NCBI RefSeq assembly: GCF_004352855.1
Contig: NZ_SJSC01000007.1
Span: 141,425-205,424 of the forward strand
Length of the DNA: 64,000 nt
From: Marinomonas sp. KMM3893
GTDB taxonomy: Bacteria > Pseudomonadota > Gammaproteobacteria > Pseudomonadales > Marinomonadaceae
Reading direction: 5' to 3'
Made by a program: the position numbers and the translations under genes. Under the pieces are notes generated by a model. It had not been told where the DNA came from and did not search any database. It saw nothing but the letters and a program-made list of their open reading frames with translations. Below, piece after piece: positions 30,044-39,297 of the stretch (positions are counted from its first letter, which is position 1; every line of letters starts with the position of its first letter).

Positions 30044-30633
30044 AAATCATCTCCTCCATCCATAAATGGACGTATTTGTTTTTCCACGGCTTCTCGTGCG
30101 CGGAAAATTCTTGATCGAACCGTCCCAACCGGACAATCCATTATCTGTGCAATATCTTCATAACTTAAACCATCAAACTCTCTCAAGCTCAACGCTCCCC
30201 GAAGCTCTTCTGGAAGGTTGCGAATCGCCTCATGTATCGCACTTTCTAAACGGTTTCTATTTAAGATTGCGTCCGGTGTACTTGAATCTAACAGGGCATC
30301 ATAGGCACTAAATGCTTCGTCGTTATCAAGTTCGACATCGGAACCAGGTGGACGGCGGGAACGACTCACTAGATAGTTTTTTGCCGTATTCACCGCTATA
30401 CGATAAAGCCAGGTGTAAAATGCGCTCTCTCCTCGAAAGGAGTCAATTGCACGGTAGGCCTTTATAAAACTTTCCTGAGCGACATCAAGCACTTCGTGTT
30501 TGTCTTGAACATATCGGCCAATCAGCCCTATCACCTTGTATTGATATTTTAGAACCAAAAGATCAAAAGCCTTGCTATCACCTTGCTGGACTTTTTGAAC
30601 TAACGCCTGATCTGAAGACGTTTCGTGCTGCAT
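30040..30633 (-). CDS. rpoE: ECF sigma factor RpoE/AlgU
   Basis: Envelope stress sigma factor. 197 aa from ATG 30633 (MQHETSSDQ), preferred over GTG 30639 because GAGG lies five bases upstream. Region 2 includes DVAQESFIKAYRAIDSFRGES and YTWLYRIAVNTAKN; region 4 includes LPEELRGALSLREFDGLSYEDIA. First gene of the five-gene operon. A sigma-E-type promoter sits upstream, consistent with autoregulation. Confidence 0.95.
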   Translation of the reverse strand: MQHETSSDQALVQKVQQGDSKAFDLLVLKYQYKVIGLIGRYVQDKHEVLDVAQESFIKAYRAIDSFRGESAFYTWLYRIAVNTAKNYLVSRSRRPPGSDVELDNDEAFSAYDALLDSSTPDAILNRNRLESAIHEAIRNLPEELRGALSLREFDGLSYEDIAQIMDCPVGTVRSRIFRAREAVEKQIRPFMDGGDDL

Positions 30634-30683
30634 AGGCACCTCTTATTAAACCTCATTAGCGCGCCAGTGCTGCTCATTTAAAG

Positions 30684-30713
30684 AGAAGACAACAAGACAC
30701 ATAGCGAGTTCCC
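30684..30713 (-). promoter_or_regulatory. Candidate sigma-E autoregulated promoter of rpoE
   Basis: On the minus strand GGGAACTC (30713-30706) is followed after 16 bases by TCTTCT (30689-30684), fitting the sigma-E pattern GGAACTT-N16-TCTRA with small deviations. Transcription would start near 30677, about 45 bases before the rpoE ATG. Confidence 0.5.
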
Positions 30714-30829
30714 ATATAATCTATAGAGACTTTATATTTGCACAGAGTACATATTGTGGAGAAATAAAATACACCTTCAGAAATTGTTCACTATTTCGTA
30801 ACAACAATAGTAACATTAATACTTTAGAC

Positions 30830-32443
30830 ATGAATCAGATCAATATTATGAGCCGACACTTTAAACACGATATCGTCATCATAGGCGCTGGCGCGGCTGG
30901 CCTGACTTTGGCATTAGAACTGGCTAACACTCACAGCGTCGCCATTTTAACCAAAGCCGATATTCGCGAAGGCTCTACACTTTATGCACAAGGTGGTGTA
31001 GCAGCTGTTTTATCGGATGAAGACACTATCGAGTCCCACATTAACGACACCATAGACGCAGGTGTTGAGCTGGGCGATACCGATGCCATCCGTTTTACCG
31101 TAGAGCACTCTAAAGAGAGCATTAATTGGCTCATTGACCAAGGTGTGCCTTTTACTCGTTACGGCGAAAGTGAAAACTACCACTTAACCAAAGAAGGTGG
31201 TCACAGCCATCGGCGCATTATTCATAGTGCCGATGCGACCGGCTTGGCCATCTCCAAGACCTTGATTAAAAATGCAGCCAACCACCCAAACATCTCATTT
31301 TTCCCTGATCGAGTCGCCATTGATTTAGTCACCACGCAAAAGTTGGGCTTAGCAGGCGAGAATAAGGTGGTCGGGGTTTATGCACTCAATTTAGACGATG
31401 ACGTGATTGAAGTATTCCACGGCCAATCCGTCTCCCTAGCCTGTGGCGGCAGTAGCAAAGTCTACTTATACACCAGTAACCCAGACACGGCCTCCGGTGA
31501 CGGCATTGCCATGGCGTGGCGTGCAGGTTGTCGAGTTGGCAATATGGAGTTCAACCAATTCCATCCGACTTGTCTTTATGACGCCAAAGCCAAAACCTTT
31601 CTGATTTCAGAGGCGGTACGAGGTGAAGGCGGTAAACTGCGCCTGCCTGATGGTTCGCGTTTTATGCCTCAATTCGATGAGCGAGCGGAATTGGCGCCTC
31701 GAGATATTGTCGCACGTGCGATTGACCATGAAATGAAACGCTTGGGGATAAACCACGTACTGTTAGATATCTCACATAAAGACGAAGGCTTTATCAAAGA
31801 GCATTTTCCAACCATTTATAAACGCTGCTTAGAATACGGCCATGACATGACGAAAAGCCCTATTCCTGTGGTACCGGCGGCTCATTACACTTGTGGCGGC
31901 GTGGTCGTTGACCAGCATGGCTCGACCGATATTCGCAACCTTTATGCCATTGGTGAAACCGCTTACACCGGCCTGCATGGCGCAAACCGTTTGGCTAGCA
32001 ATTCATTGTTAGAATGCATTGTATTCGCGCGATCCGCGGCGCAGCACATCATCAACAGCAAAACACAGAACGACGACATCGTCATTCCAGATTGGGATGA
32101 AACCAAGGTAACAGACTCAGACGAAGACGTTGTGATCACCCACAACTGGCAAGAGTTACGACGCTTTATGTGGGATTACGTCGGCATTGTCAGAACCGAC
32201 AAGCGCTTATTGCGTGCGAAGCACAGAGTGGATTTATTACGCTCTGAAATTCAAGAATTTTATACCAACTATAAAGTGTCTAGCGATTTGCTGGAGCTAC
32301 GGAATCTGGCCGTGGTGGCGGACTTAATTATTCGCTCAGCCATGTCTCGAAAAGAAAGTCGAGGTTTGCATTTCACCTTAGACTATCCCGATAAGTTAGC
32401 CAACAGCAAACCGACAATACTCAGCCCAGAGACAACAGACTGA
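30830..32443 (+). CDS. nadB: L-aspartate oxidase
   Basis: FAD enzyme oxidising L-aspartate to iminoaspartate for NAD synthesis. 537 aa. The N-terminal FAD motif is [17 protein letters not shown], and [18 protein letters not shown] and the [14 protein letters not shown] segments of the fumarate-reductase-like family are present. The start is uncertain: ATG 30830 and ATG 30848 both lack clear ribosome sites. Divergent from rpoE as in E. coli and Pseudomonas. Its stop codon abuts the stop of ygfX. Confidence 0.96.
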   Translation: MNQINIMSRHFKHDIVIIGAGAAGLTLALELANTHSVAILTKADIREGSTLYAQGGVAAVLSDEDTIESHINDTIDAGVELGDTDAIRFTVEHSKESINWLIDQGVPFTRYGESENYHLTKEGGHSHRRIIHSADATGLAISKTLIKNAANHPNISFFPDRVAIDLVTTQKLGLAGENKVVGVYALNLDDDVIEVFHGQSVSLACGGSSKVYLYTSNPDTASGDGIAMAWRAGCRVGNMEFNQFHPTCLYDAKAKTFLISEAVRGEGGKLRLPDGSRFMPQFDERAELAPRDIVARAIDHEMKRLGINHVLLDISHKDEGFIKEHFPTIYKRCLEYGHDMTKSPIPVVPAAHYTCGGVVVDQHGSTDIRNLYAIGETAYTGLHGANRLASNSLLECIVFARSAAQHIINSKTQNDDIVIPDWDETKVTDSDEDVVITHNWQELRRFMWDYVGIVRTDKRLLRAKHRVDLLRSEIQEFYTNYKVSSDLLELRNLAVVADLIIRSAMSRKESRGLHFTLDYPDKLANSKPTILSPETTD

Positions 32444-32887
32444 TCAATGTTTTGATGTTACCTCGCTGCGCTTCAACATTTTTTGTTGCGCAGCAAAGGA
32501 ACGCAACACTCGATAATCATGATAGGACAAACTGTCTCGATAAATGACCTGATATGAAGGCCAAATACGACCTAGCCAGCCTCCTTCTCGCATCACTTTA
32601 GCAATAATCTGTACACCATTGACTCGCACAAAGTCCATCGCGTAAACCTTGCTTCCTTGCTGCCAAAAAGCCCCATTTTCATCAATAGTAATAAAAGAAG
32701 GGCCCACTCTAACTCGTCGCATTAAACGATAAAAAAGTATCATCAAGACACTTAAGAGCAACATAGCCCAAGTAGTGGATGGTAACCAAAATAGACGCAA
32801 TAGAAGTGCACAACACCCTGCAAAAAGAAGCCAGAGCGTCATGCCAATAACAGAAGGCTTAAGCGCGGTAGTTTTCAGGCTGAACAC
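32444..32887 (-). CDS. ygfX: YgfX/CptA-like inner-membrane protein
   Basis: 147-aa membrane protein with two helices near the N-terminus (about 14-32 and 37-53) and a cytoplasmic tail rich in aromatic and basic residues (WPSYQVIYRDSLSYHDYRVLR). Its position overlapping sdhE by 29 bases matches YgfX, which pairs with SdhE; E. coli YgfX has been described as a toxin affecting cell division, a role not shown by this sequence. Convergent with nadB with no bases between the stops. Confidence 0.75.
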   Translation of the reverse strand: MFSLKTTALKPSVIGMTLWLLFAGCCALLLRLFWLPSTTWAMLLLSVLMILFYRLMRRVRVGPSFITIDENGAFWQQGSKVYAMDFVRVNGVQIIAKVMREGGWLGRIWPSYQVIYRDSLSYHDYRVLRSFAAQQKMLKRSEVTSKH

Positions 32888-33134
32888 GAGTCAGGATAAT
32901 CTCAACAATACGAGCAAAATCTGGGTCTTCAGGCACTTCTCTTTGCATAAACCACTCGAACAACTCTTGATCTTCACAGGCTAACAAGGTGCTAAAGCGC
33001 TGCTGATCTTCTTCAGCTAATGTTAGATACACCTCTTCTAAAAATGGCTCAAGGAGCACATCTAATTCCAGCATGCCTCGGCGGCATTGCATTTTAAGGC
33101 GCCGAAAGGCAATGGAATCCGCAGTATCACTCAT
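32859..33134 (-). CDS. sdhE: FAD assembly factor SdhE
   Basis: Promotes covalent FAD attachment to succinate dehydrogenase. 91 aa from ATG 33134 (MSDTADSIAFRRLKMQCRRG), chosen for GAGGG upstream; the frame is open for ten more codons. The conserved RGMLELD motif (RGxxE) lies at about 19-25, and EDQELFEWFM matches the family. Overlaps ygfX. Confidence 0.92.
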   Translation of the reverse strand: MSDTADSIAFRRLKMQCRRGMLELDVLLEPFLEEVYLTLAEEDQQRFSTLLACEDQELFEWFMQREVPEDPDFARIVEIILTRVQPENYRA

Positions 33135-33449
33135 GAAATTACCCTCTATGTAGAATGCGCTCATTATATCGATTTGCTGCGAAACGGAAAACGTCTTCGT
33201 AAGATTCTATGACAATAATCACTAAGTCACTGAAATGTCAGAGTTATGCAAAGAATAAACACGCTTAATACGTATTTTTTTGACACTTTATCCTTCATAT
33301 ATAGAAAAAAGAAACAAAATAGTACATGTATTGGCGATTTGCGTACTAGAGAGTCAATTCATATCTGCCTATATTAATGATTACTTGATAAAAAATTATC
33401 AAGACTAGGTACGACTATAAAAACAAAAGCCCCAAATAGGGAGAACCTA
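33135..33449. promoter_or_regulatory. Control region of the mtl operon
   Basis: Gene-free region of about 315 bp upstream of mtlE. CTTGATAA-N4-TTATCAAG (33384-33403) is a perfect inverted repeat about 47 bp before the start, with a TATAAA -10-like sequence near 33415. ATTTGCGTACTA at 33337-33348 shares TCGTACTA-like sequence with the xylulokinase promoter (41894-41906). These are candidate MtlR or repressor sites. Confidence 0.4.
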
Positions 33450-34769
33450 ATGAAAAGCCTTTCTAAAAACACGGTTGCTTGTGCAATATCTTTAGCAACT
33501 GCGATCACCACTGCTAACGCTTTCGCTGACACTCAAATCACTGTTGCTACCGTGAATAACGGTCACATGATTGAGATGCAAAAACTTACCCCTGATTTTG
33601 AAAAAGCTAACCCTGGTATCAAGGTTAAATGGGTAACACTAGAAGAAAGCGTACTACGTCAAAACGTCACCCAAGATATTGCCAACAAAAGTGGCCTATA
33701 TGATGTGATGACCATTGGTATGTACGAAGCACCTATTTGGGGTCAACGTGGTTGGTTACAGCCAATTGACGCAAGTGGCGATTACGATGAAAAAGACATC
33801 CTTCCTTCTATCCGCAGCGGCCTTTCTTACGATGGCACACTGTATGGTGCACCATTCTACGGCGAAAGCTCGATGATTATGTACCGTAAGGATTTGGTGA
33901 AAAACGCTGGCATGGAAATCCATGACCACGACAGCTGGGACCACATCCGCGATGTAGCAAAAGCAGTAAACGACCCAAGCAAAGGCATTTACGGCATTTG
34001 TTTACGAGGCAAAGCTGGCTGGGGTGATAACATGGCCTTGGTGACAACCATTGCCAACTCGTTCGGTGGACGCTGGTTTGATGAAAACTGGAAACCTGAA
34101 ATCAATTCACCAGAGTGGAAAAAAGCGGTTAGCTTTTACGTTGACCTTCTTAGTAAATATGGCCCACCTGGTTCAAGTTCAAACAGCTTCAATGAAAACC
34201 TAGCGTTATTCAATGAAGGCAAATGTGGTATGTGGATCGATGCGACCATTGCCGCTTCATTTGTGACCGACCCAAAACAAAGTAAAGTGGCTGACCAAGT
34301 GGCTTTCGCCCAAGCGCCACAAGAAGTTACTCAAAAAGGCTCTAACTGGTTATGGGCTTGGGCTTTGGCCGTTCCTGTTGCCACCAAACATGAAGCCGCT
34401 GCACAGAAATTCATTCGTTGGGCTACCTCAAAAGACTACGTAAAACTGGTCGCTAAAGACGCGGGGTGGGCTTCTGTTCCAACCGGCACACGAGAAAGTA
34501 CTTATCAAAACCCAGCCTTCCAAAAAGCCGCTGTTTTTGCGAACGCAGAACTCGCTGCGATCAAGTCAGCAGACCCTAAAGACAGCACACTAAAACCTTC
34601 CCCATATGTGGGTGTACAGTTTGCCTCAATTCCTGAGTTCCAAGCCATTGGTACGACGACAGGGCAAATGATTTCCGGTGCACTTGCTGGAGCGATGACC
34701 GTTGAGCAAGCATTAGATAATGCTCAAAAAGCGGCAGAGCGTCAGATGCGTCAAGCTGGTTATTACTAG
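33450..34769 (+). CDS. mtlE: Polyol (mannitol/sorbitol/arabitol) ABC transporter substrate-binding protein
   Basis: Periplasmic receptor of a polyol importer. 439 aa with signal peptide (about 1-26, AFA|DTQ). Family 1 extracellular solute-binding fold: ANPGIKVKWVTLEES, YDVMTIGMYEAPIWGQRGWL, and PYGESS-like LYGAPFYGESSMIMYRKDL. Followed by two permeases, an ATPase and mannitol dehydrogenase, the order of Pseudomonas fluorescens mtlEFGKD. AGGGAGAA precedes the ATG. Substrate inferred from the operon. Confidence 0.88.
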   Translation: MKSLSKNTVACAISLATAITTANAFADTQITVATVNNGHMIEMQKLTPDFEKANPGIKVKWVTLEESVLRQNVTQDIANKSGLYDVMTIGMYEAPIWGQRGWLQPIDASGDYDEKDILPSIRSGLSYDGTLYGAPFYGESSMIMYRKDLVKNAGMEIHDHDSWDHIRDVAKAVNDPSKGIYGICLRGKAGWGDNMALVTTIANSFGGRWFDENWKPEINSPEWKKAVSFYVDLLSKYGPPGSSSNSFNENLALFNEGKCGMWIDATIAASFVTDPKQSKVADQVAFAQAPQEVTQKGSNWLWAWALAVPVATKHEAAAQKFIRWATSKDYVKLVAKDAGWASVPTGTRESTYQNPAFQKAAVFANAELAAIKSADPKDSTLKPSPYVGVQFASIPEFQAIGTTTGQMISGALAGAMTVEQALDNAQKAAERQMRQAGYY

Positions 34770-34780
34770 CCTTTGACAAT

Positions 34781-34812
34781 AATAAGGCAGCGGGAAAACC
34801 CGCTGCCTTATT
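34781..34812 (+). terminator. Intra-operon hairpin between mtlE and mtlF
   Basis: AATAAGGCAGCGGG (34781-34794), AAAA, CCCGCTGCCTTATT (34799-34812): a perfect 14-bp stem with no T-run. More likely a 3' stabiliser of the mtlE message or partial attenuator than a full terminator, which fits the need for excess binding protein. Confidence 0.7.
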
Positions 34813-34867
34813 GATCTATTGGATCTGTCGCACGACGCCCTATTCATTATAATAAGAGACACATACC

Positions 34868-35728
34868 ATGAAGCGCTCAATCACTCGCTTATTAATGGCG
34901 CCATCCGTCATCATGCTTTTAGTGTGGATGATCGTGCCGTTATCGATGACCATCTATTTCTCAACGATTCGTTATAACCTCTTGTACCCAGGTCAAAACA
35001 ATTTTGTTGGCCTAATGAACTATGAGTTTTTCATTACGGATCCAGGATTTATCACGGCGGTTGCGAATACCCTAATACTATTAATATCCGCTTTGTCTAT
35101 TACCGTCGTACTTGGCGTCATGTTATCGGCCTTAATCGACAAACCTTTTTTTGGGCGCAGCATTGTTCGCGTGCTACTTATCTCGCCATTTTTCATCATG
35201 CCAACGGTCAATGCCTTGATTTGGAAAAACATGATGATGAATCCGGTATACGGTATTTTTGCTTGGATTTCTCAATCTCTCGGTCTTCAACCAATTGATT
35301 GGCTGGGCACCTACCCGCTTATGTCCGTGATCATCATGGTCAGTTGGCAGTGGCTACCCTTTGCTATCTTGGTTTTTGTGACCGCATTACAGTCTCAAGA
35401 TACCGAACAAAAAGAAGCCGCTCAAATGGATGGCGCAACAGGCTGGCATATTTTTCGCTACCTAACCATTCCTCACCTAGCACGTCCGATTGCCGTGGTA
35501 GTGATGATAGAAACCATTTTCTTATTGGCTGTATTTGCTGAGATCTTTGTCACGACTGGCGGTGGCCCTGGTTATGCCAGCACCAACTTGGCTTACTTAA
35601 TCTACAACCAAGCACTTCTTCAATACGATGTAGGCGTGGCTTCTGCGGGTGGTTTATTCGCGGTATTACTTGCCAATATCGTTGCATTCTTCCTAATTCG
35701 TGCCGTCGGCAAAAACCTAACGGTGTGA
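34868..35728 (+). CDS. mtlF: Polyol ABC transporter permease 1
   Basis: Inner-membrane permease of the MalF type. 286 aa, six predicted helices starting at about 11. The EAA loop EQKEAAQMDGATGWHIFRYLTIPHL interacts with the ATPase. Lies 98 bases after mtlE beyond the hairpin and 9 bases before the next permease. Symbol by analogy to P. fluorescens mtlF. Confidence 0.87.
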   Translation: MKRSITRLLMAPSVIMLLVWMIVPLSMTIYFSTIRYNLLYPGQNNFVGLMNYEFFITDPGFITAVANTLILLISALSITVVLGVMLSALIDKPFFGRSIVRVLLISPFFIMPTVNALIWKNMMMNPVYGIFAWISQSLGLQPIDWLGTYPLMSVIIMVSWQWLPFAILVFVTALQSQDTEQKEAAQMDGATGWHIFRYLTIPHLARPIAVVVMIETIFLLAVFAEIFVTTGGGPGYASTNLAYLIYNQALLQYDVGVASAGGLFAVLLANIVAFFLIRAVGKNLTV

Positions 35729-35737
35729 GGTAACAAG

Positions 35738-36568
35738 ATGACTCTTAATCAGCAACGCAAACTTAAAACACTTATAACCGGCTTATTTGCTTGGTTTATC
35801 GCACTTTTGCTGTTCTTTCCTATTTTTTGGATGTTTTTGACCTCCTTTAAAACAGAATTACAGGCAATTTCGGTGCCTCCTTCTCTTTTCTTTGAGCCAA
35901 CGTTAGACAACTTTAAAGTCGTGCAAGAGCGAAGTGATTACTTGCTCCATGCCATGAACTCAGTGGTGACGTCATTTGGTTCAACCATCATAGCTTTGAT
36001 CATTGCGGTACCTGCTGCGTACTCAATGGCCTTTTTCCCAAGCAAGCGCACTAAAGACATCTTGTTATGGATGTTGTCGACAAAAATGCTGCCTGCGGTT
36101 GGCGTATTGGTTCCTATTTATATCCTGTTCCGCAACAACGGTCTGTTAGACAGCCGCTTAGGTTTGATCATTATCTTCACGCTGATGAACCTACCTATCA
36201 TTATTTGGATGCTGTTTTCGTACTTTAAAGATCTACCAAAAGAGATCCTTGAAGCGGCTCGCATGGATGGCGCCAGCCCATGGGGAGAAGTGGTTAAAGT
36301 TGTGCTTCCTTTGTCTGTCGGCGGTATCGCCTCAACAGCACTGCTGTCTATCATCTTATGTTGGAATGAAGCCTTCTGGTCGCTCAACTTAACCGCCTCT
36401 AACGCAGCACCACTCACCGCTATGATTGCCTCTTATTCAAGCCCTGAAGGTTTGTTTTGGGCCAAGCTGTCTGCTGCTTCTACTCTGGCATGTGCGCCCA
36501 TCGTCATATTTGGTTGGTTCTGCCAAAAACAACTTGTCCAAGGCCTTACATTTGGTGCCGTAAAATAA
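35738..36568 (+). CDS. mtlG: Polyol ABC transporter permease 2
   Basis: Inner-membrane permease of the MalG type. 276 aa, six helices. MFLTSFKTELQA near the N-terminus and the EAA loop EILEAARMDGASPWGEVVKVVLPL are typical. GAGGTAAC precedes the ATG. Pairs with the MtlF-like permease. Confidence 0.87.
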   Translation: MTLNQQRKLKTLITGLFAWFIALLLFFPIFWMFLTSFKTELQAISVPPSLFFEPTLDNFKVVQERSDYLLHAMNSVVTSFGSTIIALIIAVPAAYSMAFFPSKRTKDILLWMLSTKMLPAVGVLVPIYILFRNNGLLDSRLGLIIIFTLMNLPIIIWMLFSYFKDLPKEILEAARMDGASPWGEVVKVVLPLSVGGIASTALLSIILCWNEAFWSLNLTASNAAPLTAMIASYSSPEGLFWAKLSAASTLACAPIVIFGWFCQKQLVQGLTFGAVK

Positions 36569-36586
36569 TTATTAGGAATTTTAGCC

Positions 36587-37690
36587 ATGAGTTATTTAGT
36601 TATTACAGAATTACAAAAACATTACGATAGCTACCATGCCTTGCGTGGCATCAACTTGAACATCACTGAAGGCGAATTTATTGTCTTCGTTGGCCCCTCT
36701 GGTTGTGGTAAATCCACATTACTGCGTACCATTGCAGGCTTAGAGTCCAGCTCTGGCGGTACTATTGAGCTGGATGGCAAAGACATTACCGAAGTTGCCT
36801 CATCAAAACGTGATTTGGCCATGGTGTTTCAGTCTTATGCTTTGTATCCGCATATGACAGTCGCAGACAACCTTTCGTTTGCCTTGCGTCTAGCAAAAGT
36901 GCCAGACGCTGAAATTCAAGAAAAAGTTCGTTCTGTGTCTGCATCACTGCAACTAGACCCTCTATTGGATCGTAAACCTAAAGAGCTGTCGGGGGGGCAA
37001 CGTCAACGTGTTGCGATTGGTCGCGCCATTGTCCGCCAACCCAAAGTTTTCTTGTTCGATGAACCTTTGTCTAACTTAGACGCCGCTTTACGTGTACAAA
37101 TGCGTCTAGAACTCGCTCGTTTGCATAAAAAACTTGGCACAACAATGGTTTATGTAACCCATGATCAGATTGAAGCCATGACCTTAGCCGATCGAGTGGT
37201 CATCCTAAACGCAGGACAAATCGAACAAGTGGGCACGCCTTTAGAGTTGTACCGTCAACCAAACAGTCGCTTTGTGGCTGAGTTTATCGGCACACCAAAA
37301 ATGAACCTAATTCCTGTTGATACGTTTGCGGTTAAAGGCGATCAATTAACGCTAAACCTACTCGATAGCAGCGTACTTTTCCCTGCGAATCGACTAAGCG
37401 GCCCTCTGCCTAAAGCTATGATTATGGGGATTCGCCCTGAACACTTATCTTTGGTTGATGACAATGGCGACTTCACCGGTTGTGTCGAGTTGGTGGAACA
37501 CCTAGGTTCTGAGGCTTACGCTCACATTCAATTAACCAACAGCCAAACTATTATCTTAAAAGCCTCTGCCCGTAGCACGTTAAAAGATGGCGACTTGGTT
37601 CACATCAAGGTGGATTCCAGCGAAGTCATCTTATTTAACGAAAGCGATCGAGTTGTTTCTGTGATCGCTGAGGAGGCTAGCAATGACTAG
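36587..37690 (+). CDS. mtlK: Polyol ABC transporter ATP-binding protein
   Basis: Cytoplasmic ATPase of the MalK/UgpC type. 367 aa. Walker A GPSGCGKST, Q-loop MVFQSYALYPHM, signature LSGGQRQR, Walker B VFLFDEPLSNLDA, H-loop VTHDQ; a C-terminal TOBE regulatory domain starts near 235. Overlaps mtlD by eight bases. Confidence 0.93.
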   Translation: MSYLVITELQKHYDSYHALRGINLNITEGEFIVFVGPSGCGKSTLLRTIAGLESSSGGTIELDGKDITEVASSKRDLAMVFQSYALYPHMTVADNLSFALRLAKVPDAEIQEKVRSVSASLQLDPLLDRKPKELSGGQRQRVAIGRAIVRQPKVFLFDEPLSNLDAALRVQMRLELARLHKKLGTTMVYVTHDQIEAMTLADRVVILNAGQIEQVGTPLELYRQPNSRFVAEFIGTPKMNLIPVDTFAVKGDQLTLNLLDSSVLFPANRLSGPLPKAMIMGIRPEHLSLVDDNGDFTGCVELVEHLGSEAYAHIQLTNSQTIILKASARSTLKDGDLVHIKVDSSEVILFNESDRVVSVIAEEASND

Positions 37691-39113
37691 TTTTCTTGTT
37701 GCGACGCGTAATCCTGAGCAGCTCTCTGCTCAGGATTACGCCAGGGAAGACATTCAACCTGGCGTGGTTCATTTAGGTGTCGGCGCTTTTCATCGCGCCC
37801 ACCAAGCAATGTATTTCGACCGCCTTTTGGCCCTTCCAGAAGGGAAAAAATGGGGTCTGACCGGAGTAAATATCCGCCCTCAGGACAGTGCCACCTTCTC
37901 TCGTTTTAGCGAGCAGAAGGGGGAATATATTCTCAAAACAATGGCCCCAGATGGCGCCGCTGAATACGAGCATATTCGCTCCATTATCCACCAAATTGAT
38001 GGCGCAAAAACCCCCAATGAAGTAGACGCGGCCATTGCTAATTCAGACACACAATTAGTGACTTCCACGGTAACAGAAGGCGGTTACTATCTAGATGAAA
38101 ATCGCGTGCTCATGCTAACGCATCCCGCGATAAAGGCTGATATTGAAGGTGCAAGAAACACTTTATACGCTTTCTTGTACGCCGGATTAAAAATGCGCAG
38201 CGAAACCTCTAAAGCGAAAATCACGTTACTCTGCTGTGACAACCTCCGTCATAATGGCGAGCTATTAGAAACGGGGCTAATGCAATTTTTAATGGCCAAA
38301 AACGATCCTTCTCTCGCGGCTTGGGTAAAAGAAAATGTGTCTTTTCCCTGCGCCATGGTGGATCGAATCACCCCGAAACCTAGCCCTATTCACGTCCAAG
38401 ATGTGCAAGAGCGATTTGGTATTGATGATGAAATGACCGTCATGGGGGAAGATTTTGTCCAATGGGTTATTGAGGACAACTTTGCTGGAGAGAAGCCTGC
38501 ACTCGACCTTGTCGGGGTTCAATTTGTTGCAAAAGTCGACCCTTATGAAGAAGCTAAAATTCGCATTCTGAACGCGGGTCACACATGTGTTACCTATCAA
38601 GCGGCATTAAAAGGGCTAACCTATTTTGATGAAGCCATGCGTGATGACGAGTTAAAACAATACTTCGCAGACTTCATTAAACAAGACGCTATTCCTGCGA
38701 TCGGAGAATCGATTGTTGATTTGAACGCCTACTTCGAGATCATTGCAGCACGCTTTAGCAACACCAATATTGGTGACACTGTCGATCGCATTTGTACCGA
38801 CGGCTACGCCAAGTTCCCTATCTTTGTTTACCCTTCTCTGGTGGGTGTCTATCGCCTCGGCAAAACGCCGAGCAAAACCATTCAGGGTATCGCTTGTTGG
38901 TTTGTCTTTATCCACAAAGTCGCGTCAGGACAATTGGATATCCAATATCATGAGCCTAATGCGGCGGCGATGACGGCCTTCACAAACGATGATAAAGGCA
39001 TTCATGCTTTTGCTACAGACCCTTATTTATGGGGCACTGTTGCCAAAGATTACCCGAGTTTCGTCACCGACCTGACTCAAGCAATACAACAAGCACAATT
39101 AACCTATCAGTAA
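37683..39113 (+). CDS. mtlD: Mannitol 2-dehydrogenase (polyol dehydrogenase)
   Basis: NAD-dependent oxidation of D-mannitol to fructose, and in relatives D-arabitol to xylulose. 476 aa, long-chain secondary-alcohol dehydrogenase. Catalytic K292, N297 and H300 lie in AKIRILNAGH, three residues offset from the Pseudomonas enzyme. HLGVGAFHRAHQAMYFD is the N-terminal NAD-binding signature. GAGGAGG precedes ATG 37683, which overlaps the mtlK stop. A perfect 16-bp hairpin spans codons 8-20. Confidence 0.94.
   Translation: MTSFLVATRNPEQLSAQDYAREDIQPGVVHLGVGAFHRAHQAMYFDRLLALPEGKKWGLTGVNIRPQDSATFSRFSEQKGEYILKTMAPDGAAEYEHIRSIIHQIDGAKTPNEVDAAIANSDTQLVTSTVTEGGYYLDENRVLMLTHPAIKADIEGARNTLYAFLYAGLKMRSETSKAKITLLCCDNLRHNGELLETGLMQFLMAKNDPSLAAWVKENVSFPCAMVDRITPKPSPIHVQDVQERFGIDDEMTVMGEDFVQWVIEDNFAGEKPALDLVGVQFVAKVDPYEEAKIRILNAGHTCVTYQAALKGLTYFDEAMRDDELKQYFADFIKQDAIPAIGESIVDLNAYFEIIAARFSNTNIGDTVDRICTDGYAKFPIFVYPSLVGVYRLGKTPSKTIQGIACWFVFIHKVASGQLDIQYHEPNAAAMTAFTNDDKGIHAFATDPYLWGTVAKDYPSFVTDLTQAIQQAQLTYQ
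37706..37741 (+). repeat. Perfect 16-bp inverted repeat inside the mtlD start
   Basis: Arms GCGTAATCCTGAGCAG (37706-37721) and CTGCTCAGGATTACGC (37726-37741) with loop CTCT. It begins 23 bases after the ATG, just beyond the initiating ribosome footprint. It encodes ordinary residues (RNPEQLSAQDYAR) in a less conserved N-terminal stretch. No T-run follows. Confidence 0.9.
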
Positions 39114-39125
39114 TCGATAACCCAT

Positions 39126-39160
39126 AGAGTAAAGTCGCCCAGCTTCTTTACTCTCTTTTC
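39126..39160 (+). terminator. Terminator after mtlD
   Basis: AGAGTAAAG (39126-39134) pairs with CTTTACTCT (39146-39154), followed by CTTTTC. A further inverted repeat CTGAGGC...GCCTCAG (39176-39207) lies before mtlR and may be a control site. Confidence 0.6.
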
Positions 39161-39297
39161 GCTAAATACGCTTTGCTGAGGCATAATGGTAACTCTGTCA
39201 GCCTCAGTAAAATGCACTCAATACTAACGAATGCTTGTAGGCAGCTTTTCTATGCATCATTAAAGCAAGACTTTGATTTTTGTTTTAGGTAAACATT

